From contig NZ_LR594487.1 of NCBI RefSeq assembly GCF_901686465.1, forward strand, positions 124,001-188,000: a stretch of DNA of 64,000 nucleotides. Reading direction: 5' to 3'. A program made the position numbers and the translations under genes. The DNA comes from Halorubrum sp. DM2 (GTDB lineage Archaea; Halobacteriota; Halobacteria; Halobacteriales; Haloferacaceae). The notes beneath the pieces were generated by a model. That model made no database searches. It was not told the origin of the DNA and worked only from the letters and a program-made list of their open reading frames with translations. Shown here in pieces: positions 51,391 through 60,750 of the stretch (positions are counted from its first letter, which is position 1; every line of letters begins with the position of its first letter).

Positions 51391-52416
51391 ATGTACGAAT
51401 CAACGCGGACAGCGTCGCGGCGGTCCTTCCTCGCGGCCGCGGGCGGAACTGCGACGGTCGGACTCGCCGGCTGTCTCGGCGGCGGTGGCGGCGGACTCGA
51501 CGAACTGACGGTCGCGCACATGCCGATCTACCCCGACCTCCAGTGGTACGTGATGGAGGGCGAGGGCTACTTCTCCGAGATCGACGCCGAGGTCTCCGGA
51601 CAGGAGTTCGGCAACGGCCCGGCGATCGTTCAGGCGCTCGGCGGCGGCGACATCGACGTCGCGATGTTCGGGATCGTCCCCGCCATGATCGCGATAGACA
51701 ACGGGATCCCGGCGCGGGTGACGGCGGCGAACATCCGCGAGCCGATGGGGATCATGGCGGAGTCGTCGTTCCACAAGACGTTCGAGCAGCAGGGCGGCGA
51801 CGCGTTCGCGACGTGGGAAGAAGAGCAGGGCGAGCCGTTCACGTTCGGAACGTTCCCGCAGGGGAGCGTTCCCGACGTGTTGCTCCGCTACTGGCTCCGC
51901 GACGTCGGCGTCGACCCCGAGTCGAACGACAGCGTGGAGATCATCGAGATCAGCGGTGCCAGCTCGGTCTGGCAGGCGATCGCTAACGACGAGATCGACG
52001 GTACCTCGATCATGGAGCCGGTGCCGACCATCGCGCAGGCGGAGGGCTCGTCCGTGACGATGCTTCGGACCGCCGCCGAGGTCCTCCCCGGCCAGCCCGC
52101 CGCGGTCACCCTGATGAGCGACGCGGTGCGGGACTCGCCGCTCGCGGCGCAGTTCCTCGAACAGCACGTCCGCGCGACCGAGTTCATCGGCGAGGAGCCG
52201 GACGCGACGGCCGAACACGTCAACGAGGGGATCGGGATGCCGGTCGACCGCGCGCGGAACGCGCTCGACTCGCCGCTGTCGAACTTCATCACGGACCCTA
52301 ACGAGATCACGGACGCGACGCAGGTGTTCTCGGAGTTCGCGGCCGGAAACGACCAGATCGACGAACAGCTGTCGACCGACGAGATATTCGATCTGGAGGT
52401 GTACGACTCGCTCTGA
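51391..52416 (+). CDS. ABC transporter substrate-binding lipoprotein (SsuA/TauA/NMT1-like)
   Basis: 341 residues. Tat signal SRRSFLAAAGG (9-19) and lipobox GLAGC place it as an exported lipid-anchored binding protein. The mature part is the NMT1/SsuA type: AHMPIYPDLQWYVMEGEGYF, then GGGDIDVAMFGIVPAMIA. Family members bind alkanesulfonates, taurine, nitrate or thiamine precursors; specificity is not visible. Its stop codon overlaps the permease start by one base, giving a bind-permease-ATPase operon. Confidence 0.92.
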   Translation: MYESTRTASRRSFLAAAGGTATVGLAGCLGGGGGGLDELTVAHMPIYPDLQWYVMEGEGYFSEIDAEVSGQEFGNGPAIVQALGGGDIDVAMFGIVPAMIAIDNGIPARVTAANIREPMGIMAESSFHKTFEQQGGDAFATWEEEQGEPFTFGTFPQGSVPDVLLRYWLRDVGVDPESNDSVEIIEISGASSVWQAIANDEIDGTSIMEPVPTIAQAEGSSVTMLRTAAEVLPGQPAAVTLMSDAVRDSPLAAQFLEQHVRATEFIGEEPDATAEHVNEGIGMPVDRARNALDSPLSNFITDPNEITDATQVFSEFAAGNDQIDEQLSTDEIFDLEVYDSL

Positions 52417-53216
52417 TGGCGACAGAAACCGGATCGGAACTGGACGGGGACGCGGCCGTCGCGATCGGTCTCGATGACCCCCGCCGGCTCCTCCGCGGCG
52501 CGCTCGGCGTCGCGGGGTTCCTCGCCGTCTGGTACGTCGTCTCCCTCGGCTCGCCCGCGTACGTGGTCCCCTCGCCGGTCGCGGTCGCCGGGGCGTTCGG
52601 CAGCGAACTGGCCTCGGGAGACATGACGACGCCGCTCTACCAGAGCGTCCGGCACTGGATCCCCGGCACCGTCGCCGGGACCGCGCTCGGCGTCGCCGCG
52701 GGGGTCGCCTTCGGGTGGAGCCGCCTGCTCGACGACCTCACCGCGCCGCTCGTCCGGACGCTGCGGCCGGTGCCGCCGCTCGCGCTGATCGGCTTCGCGA
52801 TCGCGTGGTTCGGCATCAACGACTGGGGCGCGGCCTTCATCATCGCGGTGGGCGCGTTCTGGATCAACTTCTACGCGGCGTACGGTGCCGTCGAGGGCGT
52901 CTCGGAGGACCTCCTCGACGTGGGACGGACGCTCGGCGTCCGGGGCGACCTCGACGCGGTCCGGTCGATCGTGTTGCCGGCGGCGACGCCGGGGATCATG
53001 ACCGGGATCCGGACCGGACTGGGACGGTGTTGGATGCTTGTCGTCGCCTCGGAGATCTTCGGCGTTCCCGGGGTCGGCCGCGAGATCATCCGCGCCAGCA
53101 ACAACCTCGCGGTCGACCAGGCGATCGCGTACATCCTCGTGTTGAGCCTGATGTACCTGCTCGTCGACGTGGCGTTCCGCGCGGTCGAACGGAGGGTGTT
53201 GGTATGGCGGGCGTGA
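52416..53216 (+). CDS. ABC transporter permease (SsuC/TauC-like)
   Basis: 266 residues with six predicted membrane helices. The inner-membrane-permease signature near the ATPase contact is present around VEGVSEDLLDVGRTLGVRGDLDAVRSIVLPAATP (the EAA loop). The first 30 residues are an acidic haloarchaeal extension. Overlaps its binding-protein gene by one base and the ATPase gene by 13 bases. Confidence 0.93.
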   Translation: MATETGSELDGDAAVAIGLDDPRRLLRGALGVAGFLAVWYVVSLGSPAYVVPSPVAVAGAFGSELASGDMTTPLYQSVRHWIPGTVAGTALGVAAGVAFGWSRLLDDLTAPLVRTLRPVPPLALIGFAIAWFGINDWGAAFIIAVGAFWINFYAAYGAVEGVSEDLLDVGRTLGVRGDLDAVRSIVLPAATPGIMTGIRTGLGRCWMLVVASEIFGVPGVGREIIRASNNLAVDQAIAYILVLSLMYLLVDVAFRAVERRVLVWRA

Positions 53217-54022
53217 ACGGGAACGGCGCGGCCGACGAGGAAGAGACGGGCTCCCTCCCGCCCGCGGACGCGAGCGTCGCGCTCGACGCGGTCGGCAAGA
53301 CGTACGCCGGCGACGGCGACGGCGATCCGGTGCGCGCGCTCGACGACGTGTCGTTCTCGGTCGCCGACGGCGAGTTCGTCTGTCTCGTCGGCCCCTCGGG
53401 GTGCGGGAAGACGACGCTGTTCCGGATCGTCGCCGGCCTGACCGAGGCGACGGACGGGCGGGTGCTGCTCGACGGCACCGAAGTCACCGGGCCGACGACG
53501 GACATGGGCGTCGTCTTCCAGGAGTACCACCTGTTCCCGTGGCTGACCGTCGCGGAGAACGTCGGGTTCGGGTTGGAACGGAGCGACCGGTCGCCCGACG
53601 AGCGCGAGCGCCGGGTCGACGAGATGCTCGAACTGGTCGGGCTGACGGAGTTCCGCGACGCCTACCCCAAGTCGCTGTCGGGCGGGATGAAACAGCGCGT
53701 CGCCATCGCGCGGGCGCTCGCCGTCGACCCGAACCTCCTCCTGATGGACGAGCCGTTCGGCGCGGTGGACGCCCAGACCCGCGAGATGCTCCAGCGGGAG
53801 CTGCTCGACGTGTGGGAGTCGACCGGGAAGACCGTCCTCTTCGTCACGCACGACGTGGCGGAGGCGGTGACGCTCGCGGACCGGATCGTCGTGATGGCCG
53901 CCGACCCGGGCCGCGTCCGCGAGGTCGTCGATGTCGACGTCGAGCGCCCCCGCGAGCGCGGCGACGCCGCCTTCGCCGAGTACGTCGGTCGCGTGCGAGA
54001 ACTGATCGGTGCCGGCCCGTAG
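53204..54022 (+). CDS. ABC transporter ATP-binding protein (SsuB/TauB-like)
   Basis: 272 residues. Walker A GPSGCGKTT, Q-loop FQEYHLFPW, signature LSGGMKQR, Walker B LLLMDEP and the switch His in VTHD are all complete. It powers the SsuABC/TauABC-type importer encoded upstream. The ATG at 53204 lies 13 bases inside the permease gene. A 28-residue acidic lead precedes the ATPase domain. Confidence 0.95.
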   Translation: MAGVNGNGAADEEETGSLPPADASVALDAVGKTYAGDGDGDPVRALDDVSFSVADGEFVCLVGPSGCGKTTLFRIVAGLTEATDGRVLLDGTEVTGPTTDMGVVFQEYHLFPWLTVAENVGFGLERSDRSPDERERRVDEMLELVGLTEFRDAYPKSLSGGMKQRVAIARALAVDPNLLLMDEPFGAVDAQTREMLQRELLDVWESTGKTVLFVTHDVAEAVTLADRIVVMAADPGRVREVVDVDVERPRERGDAAFAEYVGRVRELIGAGP

Positions 54023-54039
54023 TCGGACCGCCGTACCGC

Positions 54040-54204
54040 CTACTCCTCCGTCTCCTCGACGCTCGCCGACAGCTCGTCGACGTGTGTCCGCAGCGTTGCC
54101 AGCGTCGCGTCCGCGTCGGCGTACCCCTGATCGTAGTCGTCGAGCGCTGACGCCGCTCGGTCGAGGAACCGTTCCACCGCCGCGTCGGTCGACTCGTCGG
54201 TCAT
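54040..54204 (-). CDS. Small acidic helical protein, 54 residues
   Basis: Read from ATG at 54204 to TAG at 54040: MTDESTDAAVERFLDRAAS start, then DYDQGYADADATLATLRTHVDELSASVEETEE-type heptads. It is entirely helical and acidic, likely a coiled-coil partner protein of the kind common in haloarchaea. The third positions are G/C-rich, as in real genes here. Convergent with the transporter ATPase gene (17 bases apart). Function unknown. Confidence 0.6.
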   Translation of the reverse strand: MTDESTDAAVERFLDRAASALDDYDQGYADADATLATLRTHVDELSASVEETEE

Positions 54205-54274
54205 ACGCGTCCGTCCGCCCGCGAGCGGTTTATGTCTCCCGCCGTCGCGCTCGACCCGCGGAACGCACGTCCCG

Positions 54275-54499
54275 TCAGCGCCGCCGGAGGGCGTACGTCG
54301 TGTAGCCGACCGCCGCGACGAGGACGACGGAGAGGAGGGTGCCGAAGACGGCGGGCGAGGCGGTGACGTACTCTCCGAACGGGTCGGTCAGCGCGAACAC
54401 GGCGACGACGAGCGCGACGGAGATGGCGATCCCGACCGCGCCGAACGCCTTGAACGCCGCGTCGAGGTCGAAGCGTGGCGATCCCGATTGGTGACTCAT
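54275..54499 (-). CDS. Small two-helix membrane protein
   Basis: 74 residues. Two hydrophobic helices (about 18-38 and 48-68) separated by a short loop and ending TTYALRRR, an inside-positive anchor. The N-terminal 15 residues are soluble. Family not recognised with certainty. Same strand as the small acidic gene downstream of it, 70 bases apart. Confidence 0.6.
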   Translation of the reverse strand: MSHQSGSPRFDLDAAFKAFGAVGIAISVALVVAVFALTDPFGEYVTASPAVFGTLLSVVLVAAVGYTTYALRRR

Positions 54500-54627
54500 G
54501 GTTCCCCGTACGCGTCTCGAAGGTAAACCCGTCGGGCGGGATTCTCACTCTCGGAGAACGCCGCCGAGACCGCGGGAGAGAGTGGCTACCGTCACTTTCT
54601 ATCGGCGTTGATAATTTACGCGGAGGC

Positions 54628-54637
54628 GTTTTATTCC
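54628..54637 (+). promoter_or_regulatory. TATA box for the BMP lipoprotein-transducer operon
   Basis: GTTTTATTCC lies 22-31 bases before the ATG at 54659, giving a leaderless message and arguing against the in-frame start at 54608. Confidence 0.6.
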
Positions 54638-54658
54638 CCTCCTGCGGATACCCACGAG

Positions 54659-55813
54659 ATGAATAACGTTCGAACCACGACGCTCTCTCGCCGCCGTCTC
54701 GCCGCCGGTCTCGGCGGCGCGGTCGCGGGCACGCTGGCCGGCTGTCTCGGCGACGAGACGTCCGGCGCGGCGTCGATCGAGTCCGGGGACGGGGACTCGA
54801 CGGACGGCGGGACGGATGGGGATCGGGACGCGGTCGACGCCGGCACGACCGTCGGAATGATATACGCCCTCGGCGGGCTCGACGACAGGTCGTTCAACGA
54901 CGCCGCCAACCGGGGGATCCAGCGCGCTCGCCTCGACCACGACGTGGCGTTCGCGAACGAGGAGCCGACATCGGTTCCGGAGTTCGAGACGACACAGGCC
55001 GACCTGTCGGCGTCGGACGACCCCGACTACGACCTGGTCTGCTGTATCGGCTTCCTTCAGGCGGACGCGCTCTCGACGGTCGCGGGCGAGTACCCGGACC
55101 AGCGGTACGCCATCGTCGACTCGGTCGTCGACCGCGACAACGTGGCGAGCTACGTGTTCCGCGAACACGAGGGGTCGTTCCAGGCCGGCCACCTCGCCGG
55201 GGTGGTGACGAGCCGCGACCTGTCCGTCGGCGCGGGGTCGACCCGCCCCGACGAGCGGACCGTCGGCTACGTCGGCGGCGTCGAGTCGGACCTCGTGCGC
55301 AAGTTCGAGGCGGGCTACCGCGCCGGCGTCGACCACGCGGCCGCGGACGTGTCGATCCGTTCCACCTACCTCGGCGACTTCGACGACCCCGAGGGCGGGT
55401 ACGACGCCGCCGCGGAGATGTACGAGGCGGGGGCCGACGTGGTGTACCACGCGGCCGGCGGCAGCGGGCTCGGCGTGTTCCAGGCCGCACAGGAGTACGG
55501 CCGGTACGCGATCGGCGTCGACTCCGACCAGTCGCGGAGCAACCCGCGGTACGCGGACGTGATTCTGGCGTCGATGGTGAAGCGGGTCGGCACCGCGGTG
55601 TACGACGCCGCCGAGCGGACGATCGACGGCGACCTCGACACCGGGTCGACGACGGCCCTCGGCCTCGCCGAGGACGGCGTCGCGCTCGTGTACGGCACGT
55701 CGCTCGGTCCGGTGATCCCGGACGAGGTCCGCGCCGCCATCGCCGAGTCCGGCGAGCGGATCGTCGCCGGCGACCTGTCGGTCCCCTCGGACCCCGAAGA
55801 GGTGGGCCAATGA
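54659..55813 (+). CDS. BMP/PnrA-family binding lipoprotein, likely nucleoside sensor component
   Basis: 384 residues. Tat-like SRRRLAAG and lipobox GTLAGC make it an exported lipoprotein, followed by a Ser/Gly/Asp linker. The periplasmic-binding fold is of the Bmp/PnrA/Med type: [21 protein letters not shown] (about 68), [24 protein letters not shown] and [13 protein letters not shown]. Bacterial members bind purine nucleosides. Its stop overlaps the transducer's start by four bases, and no permease or ATPase is encoded alongside, so it serves sensing more likely than transport, as BasB and CosB do in Halobacterium. Confidence 0.88.
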   Translation: MNNVRTTTLSRRRLAAGLGGAVAGTLAGCLGDETSGAASIESGDGDSTDGGTDGDRDAVDAGTTVGMIYALGGLDDRSFNDAANRGIQRARLDHDVAFANEEPTSVPEFETTQADLSASDDPDYDLVCCIGFLQADALSTVAGEYPDQRYAIVDSVVDRDNVASYVFREHEGSFQAGHLAGVVTSRDLSVGAGSTRPDERTVGYVGGVESDLVRKFEAGYRAGVDHAAADVSIRSTYLGDFDDPEGGYDAAAEMYEAGADVVYHAAGGSGLGVFQAAQEYGRYAIGVDSDQSRSNPRYADVILASMVKRVGTAVYDAAERTIDGDLDTGSTTALGLAEDGVALVYGTSLGPVIPDEVRAAIAESGERIVAGDLSVPSDPEEVGQ

Positions 55814-58275
55814 GCGACGGGATCATCGGACGGCTGGCGCGCGTCGTCGACGGCGTCCTCCCGGACGCGATCCGCCGCCGGTACGCCGCCAAGTTCGCGC
55901 TGGCGTTCCTCGTCGTCGCGGCGGTCGTCGTCGCCGGCGGCGCGTTCACCTACCTCCAGACCGAACAGACCGTCGAGTCCGACGCGACGACCCAACTGGC
56001 CGAGACCGGCGGCCTCCAGGCCGACGCGATCGGCTCGTGGACCGAGCGGATGCGGACCGAGACGCGGTCGATGTCGGCGGCCGACGCCCTCCGGTCCGAC
56101 CGGCGCGCACCGGCGTACATCCTGTTGAAAGACGAGCTGCTCTCCGGGGACATCGTCAGTATCCACGTGGTCGATTCCGGGGAAGACCGGGTCGTCGCCA
56201 GCACGGAGCGGCCGCTCGAAGGCCGCGCGCCGAGCGACCTCGACGCGCCGTGGAGCGACGCCGACGTGCCGGAGGGGGTCGGCGACGACGACCGCGTCTG
56301 GCAGTCGGCCCGCTCGTACCGGTCGCCGGTGCTGAACGACAGACCGGTGATGGCGTTCGCCAGCTCCGTGCCGCGGGACGACGGGCGGTACCTCGTCGTG
56401 GTGACCCGGATCCAGCCGCAGCTCGACCGGATCCAGAACACCGACACCGGCGAGGAGACCATGATCCTCAACGCGGCCGGCGAGACCGTCCTCGACATCG
56501 ACGGTACGGCGGACGAGGCGGAACACGCCGACGGCATCGGGACGGTCCGGGAGGGGAACGCCACGACGGCGACGCGGATCGGCGACGGGCAGGTCCACGC
56601 GTACGCGTCGGTCCCCGAGACCGACTGGGTCGCGGTCACGAGCGTCGACCAGTCGACGGCCTTCGCGGTTCGAAACGACGTGGGGAACTCGGTGCTGCTC
56701 CTCATCCTCCTCACGCTCGCGTCGCTGGGCGTCGTCGGCGTCGTGTTGGGCAGCCGGACCGTCGTTCCCCTCGCGCGGCTGCGGGACCGCGCCGAGCGGA
56801 TCGAGTCCGGCCAGCTCGACGTGGACCTGTCGACCGGTCGGATCGACGAGATCGGCCGCCTGTTCACGAGCTTCGCCGAGATGCGCGACTCGCTCCGCGA
56901 GCGGATCGGCGAGGCGGAGACCGCGGCGGACGAGGCCGAGGCGGCCCGCGAGGAGGCCGAGGCCGTCACCCGCGACATGGAGGCGCGCGCGGCCGACTAC
57001 AGCGAGGTGATGGGCGCGGTCGCCGACGGCGATCTCACCCGCCGGATGGACCCCGACGCCGACCGCGACGCGATGCGGGAGATCGCCGAGGAGTTCAACG
57101 ACATGGTGGCGCAGCTGGAGCGGACCACCGCTCGGGTGGCCGCATTCGCCGGCGAGGTCGACGACGCGAGCGCGGACCTCGCGGCCGGCGCGGACGAGGT
57201 CGAGACCGCGAGCGGAACCGTCAGCGAGCAGATTCAGGAGATCGCGGACGGCGCGGTCAGACAGGACGAACAGCTCGACGCGGTGGGCGACGAGATGAGC
57301 GACCTCTCCGCGAGCATCGAGGAGGTCGCCTCGTCGGCCGCGTCCGTCGCCGAGACCGCGGAGGCCGCCTCGGAGCGCGGGGCGGCCGGCCGCGAGGCGG
57401 CCACCGAGGCGCTCGACGAGATGGACGCGATCGAAGACCGCTCCGCGGCCGCGGTCGATCAGATGGAGGCGCTCGACGACCGGATGGACGAGATCGACGA
57501 GGTCGTCGATTTCATCACCGACGTGGCCGAGCAGACGAACATCCTCGCGCTGAACGCCTCGATCGAGGCCGCCCGCGCGGGCGAGGCCGGCGAGGGCTTC
57601 GCGGTCGTCGCCGACGAGGTCAAGGACCTCGCCGAGGAGACGCAGGACGCCGCCGCGGAGATCGAATCGCAGATCGAAAGCGTCCGCGAGGAGACGGACG
57701 AGACCGTCGACAACATCCGCGAGACGAACGCCCGGATAGACGAGGGAGCCGACACGGTCCGACAGGCCTCCTCGTCGCTCGAAGCGGTCGTCGACGCGGT
57801 CGAGGAGACGAACCACGGCGTCCAGGAGATAAGCGAGGCCGCCGAGGACCAGGCGCGGTCGACGCAGCGCGCGGTCGAGGGCGTCGAGGACGTCGCCGAG
57901 GTGAGCGGCGAGGTCGCGTCCGGGTCCGAGCAGGTGTCCGCGGCCGCCGAGGAGCAGACGGCGACCGTCACTACCATCGCGGAGAACGCCGACCGGCTCA
58001 GGGACCAGGCGGCGTCGCTCTCGGAGTCGGTCTCGGCCTTCGAGGTCGACGTCGACCCCGACGAGATCGACGACGGAACGGACGGAGCGACCGCCGGATC
58101 CGGCGAGGGCTCGACGCCCGGTAACGACTCGACGCCCGACGACGGGCTCGCCGCCGACGGCGACGGGCGGAAACGGCCGTCGAACGAGGTGGACGGGTCG
58201 TCAGACGGACGAGACGGGCCGTCAGATAGCCGAAACAGGTCGTCAGACGATCGGGAGCAGTCAGCCGAACGTTAA
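55810..58275 (+). CDS. Methyl-accepting transducer (Htr) with extracellular sensor domain
   Basis: 821 residues. TM1 about 29-49, extracellular Cache-like sensor about 50-290, TM2 about 294-316, HAMP about 316-370, a second HAMP-like segment about 390-440, then the coiled-coil signalling domain with the hairpin tip [19 protein letters not shown] (574-592) that binds CheA/CheW. The C-terminal 70 residues are disordered. Coupled by ATGA to the BMP-family lipoprotein gene, it should receive ligand-loaded lipoprotein at its outer domain. Glu/Gln-rich adaptation sites lie on both sides of the tip. Confidence 0.93.
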   Translation: MSDGIIGRLARVVDGVLPDAIRRRYAAKFALAFLVVAAVVVAGGAFTYLQTEQTVESDATTQLAETGGLQADAIGSWTERMRTETRSMSAADALRSDRRAPAYILLKDELLSGDIVSIHVVDSGEDRVVASTERPLEGRAPSDLDAPWSDADVPEGVGDDDRVWQSARSYRSPVLNDRPVMAFASSVPRDDGRYLVVVTRIQPQLDRIQNTDTGEETMILNAAGETVLDIDGTADEAEHADGIGTVREGNATTATRIGDGQVHAYASVPETDWVAVTSVDQSTAFAVRNDVGNSVLLLILLTLASLGVVGVVLGSRTVVPLARLRDRAERIESGQLDVDLSTGRIDEIGRLFTSFAEMRDSLRERIGEAETAADEAEAAREEAEAVTRDMEARAADYSEVMGAVADGDLTRRMDPDADRDAMREIAEEFNDMVAQLERTTARVAAFAGEVDDASADLAAGADEVETASGTVSEQIQEIADGAVRQDEQLDAVGDEMSDLSASIEEVASSAASVAETAEAASERGAAGREAATEALDEMDAIEDRSAAAVDQMEALDDRMDEIDEVVDFITDVAEQTNILALNASIEAARAGEAGEGFAVVADEVKDLAEETQDAAAEIESQIESVREETDETVDNIRETNARIDEGADTVRQASSSLEAVVDAVEETNHGVQEISEAAEDQARSTQRAVEGVEDVAEVSGEVASGSEQVSAAAEEQTATVTTIAENADRLRDQAASLSESVSAFEVDVDPDEIDDGTDGATAGSGEGSTPGNDSTPDDGLAADGDGRKRPSNEVDGSSDGRDGPSDSRNRSSDDREQSAER

Positions 58276-58919
58276 TTCGGGCTCTCGGGGTGTCCCTCGA
58301 CGATCTCGACGCCCGAGGAGGCCCCGATCCGAACCGCGCCCGCGTCGAGCATGGCCATCGCCTCCTCGTAGGAGCCGACGCCGCCGGAGGCCTTGACCGG
58401 GAGGTACTCGCTCATCAGCTCCACGTCCGGGACCGTCGCGCCGCCGTCCGCGAAGCCGGTCGAAGTCTTCACCATGGCGGCGTCGGCGGCGACGGCGGCC
58501 TCGCAGGCGCGGCGCTTCTCGCCGTCGTCGAGGAGCGCGGTCTCGATTATCACCTTCACGGGGACCGGGACGGCGGCGACCACGTCGGAGAGCTCGTCGG
58601 CGACCGCCCCGTCGTCGCCGGCCTTCAGCCGGCCGACGTTGATCACGATGTCGATCTCGTCCGCGCCGTCCTCCCACGCCGCGACTGCCTCGTCGCGCTT
58701 GACTTCCGGGGCGTGCTGGCCGTGCGGGAACCCGACGACGGTGGCAATCGTGTCGGGGGCGTTCTCGTACGCAGCCGCCTCGGCGACGTAGCAGGGCGGG
58801 ATACAGGCGTTCATCCCGTGGTCGGCGGCCTCGTCGAGAACGGTTCGAGTGTCGGCCCACGTGGTCTCCGGGCCGAGCACGGTGTGGTCGATGCTGGCGG
58901 CGAACTCCTCGCGGTTCAT
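58272..58919 (-). CDS. deoC: Deoxyribose-phosphate aldolase
   Basis: 215 residues. Cleaves 2-deoxyribose 5-phosphate to glyceraldehyde 3-phosphate and acetaldehyde in deoxynucleoside breakdown. Catalytic features: Schiff-base Lys in MVKTSTGF, second Lys in VKASGGV, and Asp in EIDIVINVG. It is convergent with the transducer gene: the two reading frames overlap by four bases and share the TTAA stop region. The start at ATG 58919 ([15 protein letters not shown]) is the family norm. Its location beside a putative nucleoside receptor is informative. Confidence 0.95.
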   Translation of the reverse strand: MNREEFAASIDHTVLGPETTWADTRTVLDEAADHGMNACIPPCYVAEAAAYENAPDTIATVVGFPHGQHAPEVKRDEAVAAWEDGADEIDIVINVGRLKAGDDGAVADELSDVVAAVPVPVKVIIETALLDDGEKRRACEAAVAADAAMVKTSTGFADGGATVPDVELMSEYLPVKASGGVGSYEEAMAMLDAGAVRIGASSGVEIVEGHPESPN

Positions 58920-58991
58920 GTCTCTCCCGTGGCGACGGATCTTCAAAGTCGTACGGGGTCGGCCGCGCGTCGGCGCGGTGTCGGCCCCGGA

Positions 58992-59204
58992 TTAGTCCCT
59001 GAACACGACCGTGTGGCCGTTCTCGCGGAGCGCTTCGACGAGGTCGTCGCCCGGCTCCATCCTGAACTCGTGGAAAGAGTTGCTCGGGCTGTCCGCCGAG
59101 TACAGCTCCGAGTCGATGTTCTCCGGGATCTCGTTTTGATGGGTGTCCTCCTGAACGACGACCGGCTGACTGCGGGCGCGGTCGGAACCGTTGCTTTCGG
59201 TCAT
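58992..59204 (-). CDS. Small haloarchaeal protein, 70 residues, unknown
   Basis: 70 residues, acidic and polar (NGSDRARSQPVVVQEDTHQ...), no hydrophobic segment. It ends with LVEALRENGHTVVFRD. No family recognised. It has lower G+C than its neighbours (about 58%). The ATG at 59204 was chosen; the longer frame upstream enters the aminotransferase promoter region. Confidence 0.45.
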   Translation of the reverse strand: MTESNGSDRARSQPVVVQEDTHQNEIPENIDSELYSADSPSNSFHEFRMEPGDDLVEALRENGHTVVFRD

Positions 59205-59353
59205 CTGAACACCGATCCTCGTACCCGTTCGGACAACTGTGTTCCGATCCGATTTCCCGGCGTCCCGAACGCCGGACGCCGCGCACTCCCACACTCTCCG
59301 AACCCACGAAGCCCAGTTGGAGAAATATCCAACCGTTTCGCGATCGCCCCGGA

Positions 59354-59364
59354 CTTATTTTATT
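59354..59364 (+). promoter_or_regulatory. TATA box for the class III aminotransferase
   Basis: CTTATTTTATT lies 19-29 bases before the ATG at 59383. Confidence 0.55.
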
Positions 59365-59382
59365 CGCGTGCCACTCGGACCC

Positions 59383-60723
59383 ATGGACCGCGACACCGCC
59401 ACGCCCGCCGTCGACGACCTCCCGGGCGAGCGCGCTCGGGAGTGGGTCGAGTACCACCACGAGTCGGCCGCGCCGAGCACCTACGTCTACGAGTTCGTCT
59501 GGGACCGCACCGCCCCCGCTGAGGGTCCGTTCTGTACCGACGTGGACGGCAACGTCCTCATGGACTTCACCAGCCACGTCGCCGCCGCGCCGCTCGGCTA
59601 CAACAACCCCCTGATCATGGACCGACTGGAGGAGTTCGACCTCGTCGACCCGCTGAAGATCGCCGGACAGGACTTCTACGCCGCTGGCGGCCCCACGCCC
59701 GACGACGGACTGCCCGGCTCTTCGGGACTTATGGACCGCCTGACGGACCTCACCGCCCACTACGACATGGACACCGTCTTCCTCTCGAACTCCGGTGCGG
59801 AGGCGGTCGAGAACGCGATCAAGATCGCCTACGACGAGTCGGACGGCGCGAAGTACGCGATCACCTTCGACGGGGCGTTCCACGGCCGGACGCTCGGCGC
59901 GCTCTCCCTGAACCGATCGAAGGCGGTGTACCGCCGCGACTTCCCGGAGGTGAGCGGCGTGATGGACGTCCCCTACTGCGACGACCGCACCTGCTCGGCC
60001 GAGACCTGCTCGTGCGGCTTCTTTGCGGACGGCGTCTCGCGGCTGCGCCGGAAGCTCGACCCGAAGCGGGGGAACGTCCACCCCGACGACGTGGCCTACC
60101 TCATCCTCGAACCGATCCAGGGCGAGGGCGGCTACCGATTCCCCTCGGAGGCGTTCACCGACGAGATCGCGGCGCTGACGGACGAACACGACATCACGCT
60201 GATCGCCGACGAGATCCAGTCCGGGGTCGGCCGCACCGGCGAGATGTGGGGCTCCGACCACTACGCCTACGAACCGGACGTGATCGCGAGCGCGAAGGGG
60301 CTCCGCGTGGGTGCGACCGTCTCGCGCTCCGACGTTTTCCCCGAGGAGACCGGCCGCCTCTCCTCGACGTGGGGGGCCGGCGACCTGATCGCCTCGGCGC
60401 AGGGCGCGCTCACGCTCGACGCCATCGAGGAGGCCGACCTCATGGACAACGCCGTGACGCGCGGCCGCCAGTTCAAAGAGACGATGCGCGACGCCGACCT
60501 CGACCCCGTCGAGGATGTCCGCGGGAAGGGACTCATGCTCGCCGTCGAGTTCGACACGAAGGAGCGCCGCGACGCGGTCGTGAAGAACGCCTTCGGGCGC
60601 GGACTCCTCACGCTGGCGTGCGGCCACAACGTCCTCCGGATCCTCCCGCCGCTCGACGTCACCGAACGCGAGATCGACCTTGGTGCCGACCTGCTGACCG
60701 ACGCGATCGCCGAGGCGGCCTGA
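59383..60723 (+). CDS. Class III PLP-dependent aminotransferase
   Basis: 446 residues, acetylornithine/4-aminobutyrate aminotransferase family. Landmarks: FLSNSGAEAVENAIKIA (about 128), TFDGAFHGRTLGALS, the ILEPIQGEGGYRFP segment, ADEIQSGVGRTG, and the Schiff-base Lys in ASAKGLRVG (about 306). A Cys-rich CDDRTCSAETCSCGF loop (about 200-214) is unusual for the family and could bind metal. The likely substrate is a gamma- or delta-amino acid such as 4-aminobutyrate; not proven. Start ATG 59383 by TATA distance. Confidence 0.9.
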   Translation: MDRDTATPAVDDLPGERAREWVEYHHESAAPSTYVYEFVWDRTAPAEGPFCTDVDGNVLMDFTSHVAAAPLGYNNPLIMDRLEEFDLVDPLKIAGQDFYAAGGPTPDDGLPGSSGLMDRLTDLTAHYDMDTVFLSNSGAEAVENAIKIAYDESDGAKYAITFDGAFHGRTLGALSLNRSKAVYRRDFPEVSGVMDVPYCDDRTCSAETCSCGFFADGVSRLRRKLDPKRGNVHPDDVAYLILEPIQGEGGYRFPSEAFTDEIAALTDEHDITLIADEIQSGVGRTGEMWGSDHYAYEPDVIASAKGLRVGATVSRSDVFPEETGRLSSTWGAGDLIASAQGALTLDAIEEADLMDNAVTRGRQFKETMRDADLDPVEDVRGKGLMLAVEFDTKERRDAVVKNAFGRGLLTLACGHNVLRILPPLDVTEREIDLGADLLTDAIAEAA

Positions 60724-60750
60724 TCCGACTGTGCCGGCTGCGGCTCCCGC

